A program made the translations under genes and the position numbers. From UBA6115 sp040776985 (lineage in GTDB: Bacteria > Bacillota > Clostridia > Christensenellales > Aristaeellaceae), in NCBI GenBank assembly GCA_040776985.1, contig JAXGZL010000001.1, forward strand, positions 124,001 to 188,000: a DNA stretch of 64,000 nt, written 5' to 3'. Positions 58,456-64,000 of this stretch are shown in pieces (position 1 is the stretch's first letter; each line of letters starts with the position of its first letter). Below the pieces are notes generated by a model. It was not told the DNA's origin and did no database searches. It saw only the letters and a program-made list of their open reading frames with translations.

Positions 58456-59841
58456 TTAGAACGCGATCCTGTCCTGCAGGTAGTTGACCAGGTCAGTAAG
58501 CTTGACCCGCTCCTGGGCCATGCTGTCCCGTTCCCTGACGGTGACGGCCTCATCCTCCAGGGTATCAAAGTCCACCGTGACGCAAAAGGGGGTCCCTATC
58601 TCGTCCTGGCGGCGGTAGCGCTTGCCGATGGAGCCGGACTCGTCATAGTCCGCCATCATCCTGGGGCTGAGCATCCTGAACACTTCCCGGGCCTTGTCCC
58701 CCAGCTTGTTCTTCTGCAGGGGCAGCACCGCCACCTTATAGGGGGCCAGCGCCGGGTGCAGCTTCATCACCACACGGGTGTCGCCGTCTCCCAGGTCCTC
58801 CTCCTCATAGGCGTTGCACAGGAAGACCAGCGCCATGCGGTCAGCGCCCAGGGAGGGCTCCACCACATAGGGGATAAAGCGCTCGTTGGTGACGGGGTCG
58901 ATGTATTCCATGTTCTCCCCGCTGTGCTCCTGATGCTGCTTCAGGTCAAAGTCGGTGCGGTTGGCAATGCCCCACAGTTCGCCCCAGCCAAAGGGGAAGA
59001 GGTACTCAAAGTCGGTGGTGGCCACCGAATAGTGGGACAGCTCCTCCGGCTTGTGGTCGCGCAGGCGCAGCCTTTCCTCCCTGATGCCCAGGGACAGCAG
59101 CCAGTCCCGGCAGAAATTGCGCCAGTATTCAAACCATTCCATGTCCTCCCCGGGTTTGCAGAAGAACTCCAGCTCCATCTGCTCAAACTCCCGGGTGCGG
59201 AAGGTGAAGTTGCCGGGGGTGATCTCATTGCGGAAGGATTTGCCGATCTGGCAGATGCCGATGGGCAGCTTGCGCCGGGTGGAGCGCACCACGTTCTTGA
59301 AGTTGACGAAAATGCCCTGGGCGGTCTCCGGGCGCAGGAAAATCTCCGCCGCGTTGTCCTCGGTAACGCCCTGGTGGGTTTTGAACATCATGTTGAACTT
59401 GCGGATGCTGGTGAAGTCATGCTTGCCGCAGGAGGGGCAGGGGACGCTGTGCTCCCCGATATAGGCCTCCATCCGGTCATTGTCCCAGCCGTCTGCCTGG
59501 ATAGCTTCTCCCTGCTTCTTGGCGTGGTCCTCAATCAGGTGGTCTGCCCGAAAACGGGCTTTGCAGGCGCGGCAGTCCATCAACGGGTCGTTGAAGCTGC
59601 CCACATGGCCGGAGGCCACCCAGACATTGCGGTTCATCAAAATGGCGCTGTCCAGCCCCACATTGGTGTCCGATTCCTGGACGAATTTCTGCCACCAGGC
59701 CCGCTTCACATTGTTCTTGAACTCAACCCCCAGGGGACCGTAATCCCAGGTGTTGGCCAGGCCGCCATAAATCTCGCTGCCCGCAAAAATATATCCGCGC
59801 ACCTTGCACAGCGCCACCAGTTTTTCCATCGTCAAAGCCAT
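58456..59841 (-). CDS. glyS: Glycyl-tRNA synthetase, homodimeric type
   Basis: The 461-residue class II synthetase charges tRNA-Gly. GYIFAGSEIYGGLANTWDYG opens the catalytic domain. A zinc-like CRACKARF...CPSCGKHDF insertion follows at about 72-125, motif 2 is SFRNEITP near 200, motif 3 is EPSLGADRMALVFL near 310, and the anticodon-binding domain starts at KVAVLPLQKNKLG near 355. ATG 59841 follows AGGAGG. The leader is only ~20-25 nt, too short for a T-box. The gene starts the long minus-strand run. Confidence 0.96.
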   Translation of the reverse strand: MALTMEKLVALCKVRGYIFAGSEIYGGLANTWDYGPLGVEFKNNVKRAWWQKFVQESDTNVGLDSAILMNRNVWVASGHVGSFNDPLMDCRACKARFRADHLIEDHAKKQGEAIQADGWDNDRMEAYIGEHSVPCPSCGKHDFTSIRKFNMMFKTHQGVTEDNAAEIFLRPETAQGIFVNFKNVVRSTRRKLPIGICQIGKSFRNEITPGNFTFRTREFEQMELEFFCKPGEDMEWFEYWRNFCRDWLLSLGIREERLRLRDHKPEELSHYSVATTDFEYLFPFGWGELWGIANRTDFDLKQHQEHSGENMEYIDPVTNERFIPYVVEPSLGADRMALVFLCNAYEEEDLGDGDTRVVMKLHPALAPYKVAVLPLQKNKLGDKAREVFRMLSPRMMADYDESGSIGKRYRRQDEIGTPFCVTVDFDTLEDEAVTVRERDSMAQERVKLTDLVNYLQDRIAF

Positions 59842-59868
59842 GGGATGACCTCCTCGTCTAGTCTCCCC

Positions 59869-59898
59869 ATCATACGGCCAGGCAGCCTTTTTTGTCAA
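59869..59898 (-). promoter_or_regulatory. Promoter of glyS
   Basis: TTGACA (59898-59893) and TATGAT (59874-59869) are separated by 18 nt, 27 nt before the ATG at 59841. Confidence 0.7.
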
Positions 59899-59920
59899 GA
59901 AATATGGCTGTTTTTGGGGC

Positions 59921-60391
59921 CTATTCCCCAGAAATCCGGCACAGGTCCACCCAGCTGAGGGCGCCGGAGGCCTGCTCCAGTTCCTGGGGGCTCAATTTCA
60001 CCGCGCTGTTGCCGCTGCCACAGGCGGGATAGACCCAGTCAAAGCGCCGGAGGCTTTCATCCAGGTACACCCGGACGCCCGGATTGACGCCAAAGGGGCA
60101 CACGCCGCCCACCTCATAGCCCACCAGGTCCAGCACCTGGTCCGGCTTGAGCATCACGGCCTTTTGGTGGAAATGCGCCTTGAACTTTTTATTATCAACG
60201 CGGGCGTCCCCTGCCGCCACCACCAGCACGGCCGCCCCATCCACCAGGAAGGACAGGGTCTTGGCGATCTGCTCCGGCGGGCATCCCACCGCCAGCGCCG
60301 CCAGCGCCACGGTCTCACTGGATACCTCAAACACCTGGATGCGGTCCTCATATCCCAGGGATGCCAAATGCGCCTGCGCCTTTTCAAACAT
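59921..60391 (-). CDS. ybaK: YbaK/EbsC-family aminoacyl-tRNA deacylase
   Basis: The 156-residue protein hydrolyses mischarged tRNA (for example Cys- or Ala-tRNA-Pro). LAVGCPPEQIAKTLSFLVDG near residue 35, VVAAGDARVDNKKFKAHF near 58 (catalytic Lys region), GYEVGGVCPFGV near 95 and YPACGSGNSAVKLSPQEL near 122 are hallmark segments. ATG 60391 follows GAGGAGGAC. It lies immediately downstream of its own promoter, ahead of glyS in the same direction. Confidence 0.93.
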   Translation of the reverse strand: MFEKAQAHLASLGYEDRIQVFEVSSETVALAALAVGCPPEQIAKTLSFLVDGAAVLVVAAGDARVDNKKFKAHFHQKAVMLKPDQVLDLVGYEVGGVCPFGVNPGVRVYLDESLRRFDWVYPACGSGNSAVKLSPQELEQASGALSWVDLCRISGE

Positions 60392-60418
60392 CTTGCCGTC
60401 CTCCTCATGGTTTGTGGC

Positions 60419-60463
60419 ATTATAGCACAGCTTTTGCGAAGTGACAGCGCAATCGGGTATAAT
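60419..60463. promoter_or_regulatory. Overlapping divergent promoters of ybaK and the DUF3048 gene
   Basis: Minus strand: CTGTCA (60447-60442), 17 nt, TATAAT (60424-60419) for ybaK. Plus strand: TTGCGA (60434-60439), 18 nt, TATAAT (60458-60463) for the DUF3048 gene. Their core regions overlap, so the two promoters should exclude each other. Confidence 0.6.
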
Positions 60464-60499
60464 GACCAGAGACTGAATCAGAAAGAAGATGCTTTGTTG

Positions 60500-61582
60500 A
60501 TGAAAGCAAGCAAAATCCTGCTGGCGCTTTTGGTGGCGATCAGCCTGATGACAGCGCTGCCCGTTCTGGCGGAGCCTGTCCCCATCCAGGGAGAACTGCA
60601 GCGCCAGGGACTGACCTTCCAGGCGGAATACCCGGAAAACCCGCTGATTCCAGGAGAAAGCCCCACCACCGGCCTGCCCTGGGAGGGCGTGTACGCGCCG
60701 GTGCTGGTGGTGATTGACAACGCCGAGTTTGCCCATCCCCAGTGGGGCATGAAGGATGTGGACGTCCTCTATCAGGCGCCCAATGCCGGCAAGGGCGCCA
60801 CCAAGCTGCTGGCCCTGTTCTCTGACAAGGCGCCCACCGAGGCCGGGGGCAGCCGCAGCGCCCGGACGCCCTTTGTGGATGTGGCCCGGGGCTGGGGCGC
60901 TGCCTTCGCCTTTGTCGGCCATCCGGAAGGCCAGGGGGACAAGGTCAGCGTGCCGCTGAAACTGAGGGACGGGAAGATGACCCGCAACCAGCTGTCCTTC
61001 AACATGATCAGCAACAACGACTATTCCAAACGCATCAAAGGCTATGTGAACCCCCACAACATGTCCGTAAACGTGGCCCGGATCCGGGAAATTGCCCTTG
61101 AGAACGGTGCCACCTTCACGCCCCATCCCTTCCTGTTCAGCGATGAAAAGCCGATGGGCTACGCCCCCGCCACCTTCATTGACGTACGCCACTACGGGGA
61201 GAAAGCCTATCCGACGATTGGCAACTCCGCCAGCTATGCCACCTATACCTATGTGCCGGAACTGAATGCCTACCACCGCACGAAGACCATTGGCCCCTAT
61301 GTGGACCGGGACGAACCTGATACCCCCATCCCCTTTGCCAATGTGATTGTGCAGCGGGTGAAGTTCAGCCATGACAAGTCCTATGTCCAGCTGGACCACC
61401 TGACCGGCACCGGCGCTGCTGAGATCTTCACCGGCGGCAGCTATATCAAAGGCGGATGGTTCAGGAAAACCCTGGATGACCGGACGGTTTTTGTGGATGA
61501 CAAGGGCCAGGAAATCGCCCTGCAGCGGGGCAAGACCTTTATCATCCTCACCAATGACGTCAGCACGGTCAGCTTCCGCTGA
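60500..61582 (+). CDS. Secreted DUF3048 protein (YerB-like)
   Basis: The 360-residue protein has a signal peptide (ILLALLVAISLMTALPVLA, cleavage before EPVP). The DUF3048 N-terminal domain follows (YAPVLVVIDNAEFAHPQWGM, then DVLYQAPNAGKGATKLLALF and EAGGSRSARTPFVDVA near residue 115), then its C-terminal domain (VNVARIREIALENGATFTPH, HLTGTGAAEIFTGGSYIKG, ending GKTFIILTNDVSTV). YerB-type proteins are wall-associated with unknown activity. The ribosome site before ATG 60500 is weak (AAGAAG). Confidence 0.85.
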   Translation: MKASKILLALLVAISLMTALPVLAEPVPIQGELQRQGLTFQAEYPENPLIPGESPTTGLPWEGVYAPVLVVIDNAEFAHPQWGMKDVDVLYQAPNAGKGATKLLALFSDKAPTEAGGSRSARTPFVDVARGWGAAFAFVGHPEGQGDKVSVPLKLRDGKMTRNQLSFNMISNNDYSKRIKGYVNPHNMSVNVARIREIALENGATFTPHPFLFSDEKPMGYAPATFIDVRHYGEKAYPTIGNSASYATYTYVPELNAYHRTKTIGPYVDRDEPDTPIPFANVIVQRVKFSHDKSYVQLDHLTGTGAAEIFTGGSYIKGGWFRKTLDDRTVFVDDKGQEIALQRGKTFIILTNDVSTVSFR

Positions 61583-61593
61583 ACCTGATTATG

Positions 61594-61635
61594 AAAAGAG
61601 GCTGCCGGCATGACGCTGGCAGCCTCTTTTTCATT
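61594..61635. terminator. Bidirectional terminator after the DUF3048 gene
   Basis: Arms AAAAGAGGCTGCC and GGCAGCCTCTTTT (61594-61606, 61618-61630) form a 13-bp stem with T-runs on both strands. It serves the DUF3048 gene and the opposing hemerythrin gene, whose stop lies at its edge. Confidence 0.85.
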
Positions 61636-62314
61636 GAGCCTGACCATAGAGATCCGCCCACTCCCGCTCAAACTTCTTTTTCCAGAACAGCCGGTAAATC
61701 AGGCGGGCTGGAAGCGGCAGATTTCCCCAGAAGTCGGCGCGCAGCGCTTCCGTCGGGGCGCCCCGTCTCAGGTATCCCAGCGTGAAAAACAGACGCTCCT
61801 TCGGCGTTTCTGCCATCCCCCGCTTCTGGGCTTCATCCCATTCCGCCTGGCTCAAAACCCGGGCCGCCACCGGCTTGATATGCTGTTCCTCATCCGTTAA
61901 ATGCGTTTCCAGCTTCTGTTCAAACTCCCTCAGCATCAAAACAAGCGCTTCCTGCGCTTCAGGGGCCTGCTTCCAGCGGCGCAGCTGATCCCTCAGGGGC
62001 TGGATGAGAAGCTCAATTTCCTGATGGCTTTGCGCCATCCGTTCCACATCATCCCTGGCCTCTGGCGCCCGTTCCTTGATGGCTTCCCACCACAGCGTGT
62101 CCTCATGCTGATGATGTCCATGCAGGACGGTGAGGACTTCGTCCAGATGGGCCGCCACCCGGCTCACGCGGCCGGGGTCAGCCTTGGAGGCGCTTGACAC
62201 CATCAAGGGCGCGTGGCGAAAAGCATTCCGAAACAGGCCATGAATCAGATACAGGTCATCGGTCTGTCAGCCTCCAGGCTGTGTCTTGTTAAATGCGCTC
62301 TGATCCGGGGTCAT
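61631..62314 (-). pseudogene. Hemerythrin HHE-domain protein with in-frame TGA at codon 16
   Basis: An ATG at 62314 with AAGGAG 5 nt upstream opens a frame of 15 codons, then TGA (62269-62267). The same frame continues uninterrupted for about 211 codons with hemerythrin ligands: LYLIHGLFR (near codon 23), LHGHHQHEDTLWWEAI (near 65), SHQEIELL and THLTDEEQHI. So the original protein was about 227 residues, an O2/NO or iron-binding four-helix bundle with a C-terminal extension. Restarting at the TTG/ATG near 62206 would lose the first helix and one His ligand. CGA to TGA is a plausible single change. It lies 25 nt downstream of the PAS gene, which is also broken. Confidence 0.75.
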
Positions 62315-62339
62315 GGTGGCTCCTTTCCATATAGGTCCT

Positions 62340-62765
62340 CTACGGTCTTGCGTGTTCTTCCCGGCAGATTTTCAACTGTTTTGACATCTCCTGCTCCTTT
62401 TGCCACTGAGCGGTCACATCCCGCACCACCGCCATCACATACTGTATCTGCCCCTGGGCGTCCTTTTCCACGCTCAGCCGGAAGGCGATGGACAGCCGCC
62501 TGCCGTCCTGGTGGGTGGCAGGCACCGCCATGGTGTGCCCCTCCTCATAGCGGGACAGGCCGGTTTCCACAAACTTGAGGAAGGCCTCCGTATGCCGCTG
62601 GCGCAGTTTTTCCGGGATGATCGGGTCCAGGTGCTACCCCAGCATGTCCTGGGCTTTAAAGCCAAAGGTCTTTTCCGCGCCGGCGTTCCAATAGACCACC
62701 TGATCCTGCCTATCCAGCACAATCACCGCGTCCGGCGCGTTTTCCATCATCGCAAGCAGATTCAT
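62340..62765 (-). pseudogene. Single PAS-domain sensor protein with in-frame TAG at codon 44
   Basis: The ATG at 62765 follows GGAGGCG. The 142-codon frame encodes one PAS domain (MMENAPDAVIVLDRQDQVVY, WNAGAEKTFGFKAQDMLG, then after the stop HLDPIIPEKLRQRHTEAFLK and a PAC-like YVMAVVRDVTAQWQKEQEM). Codon 44 is TAG (62636-62634) in the spot where PAS proteins have a residue before LDxIIPE; CAG to TAG would explain it. PAS and hemerythrin proteins commonly pair as small redox-sensing modules. Both genes here keep ribosome sites and full length apart from one stop each. Confidence 0.75.
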
Positions 62766-62952
62766 AGGCGCCTCCTGTCCTGTTATTTACGCAGAATGTA
62801 CCCAGCCAGCGTCCATCGAACAGGTTTTTCTAAATGTATTTTTCTTCGATTCATGTTGTGCTCAAGCTATACTTTTTTAGGCGCAACGATAATTTTAGGT
62901 TTTATTCATCCTATTATGTGGTATACTGGACGTGAAGAAAGGGGGCGATCAA

Positions 62953-63195
62953 GTGAACATCAACACTGACAACCTGGTATCCATGACGGAGGCAAACCAA
63001 AACTTTTCCAAGGTGGCAAGAATGGTTGATGAAAGCGGCTCAGTGATTGTGCTGAAAAACAATGTCCCCCGCTATTTGATCATTGACTTTTCCAAGGCCA
63101 GCGAAGAACGCCTTGCAGCGGATGAGGATGTGTCCGTCATTTCCAGAAGGCTTATCGCCAAAAACAAAGCAGCATACAAAGAACTCGCTAAATGA
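62953..63195 (+). CDS. phd: Phd/YefM-family antitoxin
   Basis: The 80-residue protein starts at GTG 62953 after AAAGGGGG. VSMTEANQNFSKVARMVDES and VIVLKNNVPRYLIIDF form the Phd/YefM DNA-binding fold, and the C-terminal part (SVISRRLIAKNKAAYKELAK) is the toxin-neutralising tail. It overlaps the toxin gene by 4 nt and normally represses the operon. A TATACT at 62923 suggests the promoter. The ~160 nt upstream (62766-62931) are AT-rich and gene-free. Confidence 0.9.
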   Translation: MNINTDNLVSMTEANQNFSKVARMVDESGSVIVLKNNVPRYLIIDFSKASEERLAADEDVSVISRRLIAKNKAAYKELAK

Positions 63196-63572
63196 TCAGG
63201 CTCAGCATGACACAGGTCATCACTCTGCATGATGAGCTGATTCGTGAAACGGGTGGGCGCTTGGGGTTGCGGGATGAATCCATGTTGGATGCCGCACTTA
63301 ACGCCCCGTTTCATAGTTTTTCAGGTGCTGACGCCTATCCTTCCATTCAACATAAAGCGGCTAGACTGGGCTTCAGCCTGATCCAGAATCATCCGTTTAT
63401 TGATGGAAACAAGCGTACTGGAGCCCATGTCATGCTTGTTTTTCTTGAGCTAAATGGGATTGAGCTTGCATACGAACAGGGCGAGCTGACTATGTTTATT
63501 CTTCAAATCGCAAAAGGCGAAGTTGATACACCACAGATTCTCCAATGGATTCTGGATCATGAGATTCATTAA
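63192..63572 (+). CDS. doc: Death-on-curing (Doc/Fic) toxin
   Basis: The 126-residue Fic-fold protein has the Doc motif NHPFIDGNKRTGAHVMLVFL (catalytic His67). ITLHDELIRETGGRLGLRDE and MLDAALNAPFHSFSG form the rest of the conserved Doc core. Doc enzymes phosphorylate EF-Tu and stop translation; the upstream Phd neutralises it. The motif is intact, so the toxin should be active. The module sits at the start of an AT-rich accessory region. Confidence 0.93.
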   Translation: MIRLSMTQVITLHDELIRETGGRLGLRDESMLDAALNAPFHSFSGADAYPSIQHKAARLGFSLIQNHPFIDGNKRTGAHVMLVFLELNGIELAYEQGELTMFILQIAKGEVDTPQILQWILDHEIH

Positions 63573-63690
63573 TATTAATATGAATATGAGCACGTTCTCC
63601 CTCTTGGTACAAGATGTGTTTTTTAGTCGTATCTGATTCGTCAAGTGGTTTTGGAAATGAGGCAATTTTTAGTCTATTGTGAGAATTCAC
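63496..63690 (-). CDS. Hypothetical small protein antisense to the 3' end of doc
   Basis: A 64-codon frame starts at GTG 63690 with AAAGGAG close upstream (short spacing) and ends inside doc, overlapping it by 77 nt tail to tail. The peptide includes KHILYQEGERAHIHININ and ends LRLLRFEE; I recognise no family. It could be a real accessory gene or chance. Low confidence. Confidence 0.3.
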   Translation of the reverse strand: MNSHNRLKIASFPKPLDESDTTKKHILYQEGERAHIHININESHDPESIGESVVYQLRLLRFEE

Positions 63691-63791
63691 TCTCTCCTTT
63701 ATTCAGAGGTGCCATTCCTGGAGAAGATTCTTCAACTAGCCCTGCTGACCTAATGGGATTGTGACAAAAAGATCTCTTCACCGTTTTCAGA

Positions 63792-64000
63792 CTAAATTGG
63801 TCCACCTAACATCATTTTAGTTCTCTCCAACTCAAAAGGTAATCCGACCAGTTTGGGATTCTGTATAGATTGCTCGAAACTCACAGCTCCTTTGTTAATC
63901 AAGTCGACTTCGTGATCAACCGTCGCTGCCAAATATTTTAGTTTTCCCTCATCCATTAAACGGATATTCTCATGCTCAGGTAATAGAATCAATCCCCAGT
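63792..64000 (-). CDS. Hypothetical protein, C-terminal part (runs off window)
   Basis: The frame is open to the window edge. It ends with about 69 residues including LPEHENIRLMDEGKLKYLAA and PKLVGLPFELERTKMMLGGP. A TTG at 63992 is in frame but no ribosome site is visible, so I take it as the end of a longer gene. No family is recognised. The DNA is much more AT-rich than the rest of the window, suggesting acquired sequence. The ~100 nt between it and the neighbouring small frame show nothing else. Confidence 0.4.
   Translation of the reverse strand, partial: WGLILLPEHENIRLMDEGKLKYLAATVDHEVDLINKGAVSFEQSIQNPKLVGLPFELERTKMMLGGPI

Noticed and set aside
59842..59868. T-box upstream of glyS
   Set aside because: The promoter lies 27 nt from the start codon, leaving no room for a T-box leader.
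62267..62269. TGA in the hemerythrin gene as a selenocysteine codon
   Set aside because: No SECIS-like hairpin is evident directly downstream, no selenoprotein of this family is known to me, and the partner gene has a TAG in the same condition; nonsense mutation is simpler.

Overview
The window reads as a chromosomal segment of a GC-rich, strictly anaerobic member of the Clostridia (Bacillota). Pointers are the one-chain pyruvate:ferredoxin oxidoreductase, the one-chain glycyl-tRNA synthetase, the ECF transporter module, long-form HPF, the AGGAGG-type ribosome sites with frequent GTG/TTG starts, and 17-bp-spaced sigma-A promoters. No order or genus is claimed.

Layout. 1-8.8 kb (minus strand): a purine operon, purE-purC-purF-purM-purN-purO-AICARFT-purD-purL, with PurR-type operator boxes upstream. 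The usual bifunctional purH is split into a lone formyltransferase and a PurO-type cyclohydrolase. 8.8-17.8 kb: lipid kinase, histone-H1-like protein, MATE exporter, pyruvate:ferredoxin oxidoreductase, a surface-protein remnant, GNAT, YjbQ and an MreB-like protein. 18-23.1 kb: a methyltransferase-like protein with an altered catalytic motif, a Cys-rich protein and the CCA enzyme (the last two divergent, apparently leaderless, sharing one -35 region), then an ECF sigma/anti-sigma pair. 23.2-30.7 kb: a molybdoenzyme island with tatC-tatA-tatB-mobA, a polyferredoxin, a PucR-like regulator, a DmsB-like ferredoxin and a Tat-exported molybdopterin oxidoreductase. 30.8-36.8 kb: HPF, a small acetyltransferase, deoC, an ABC exporter behind a leader peptide and four-segment attenuator, a second ECF sigma/anti-sigma system with a duplicated domain, and a 157-bp palindromic element. 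36.8-60 kb (minus strand): DUF5050 protein, thpR, nitrilase, PFK and HerA-like ATPase, then a tightly packed run ispDF, DUF4364, DinG-like helicase, truA, a DUF1016 nuclease, ecfT-ecfA2-ecfA1, tgt, a pseudouridine synthase, a methyltransferase, glpK, a propeller protein and glyS. 60-64 kb: ybaK, DUF3048 protein, two adjacent genes each broken by one stop codon (hemerythrin and PAS), a Phd/Doc toxin-antitoxin pair, and an AT-rich accessory edge.

The most striking regulatory signal is at 32537-32641. A 10-codon leader ORF encodes an Arg-Leu-Arg motif like that of macrolide-arrest peptides, followed by four mutually exclusive complementary segments. The last segment is the Shine-Dalgarno of the ABC exporter gene. 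This is the geometry of an erm-type translational attenuator, here controlling a membrane exporter.
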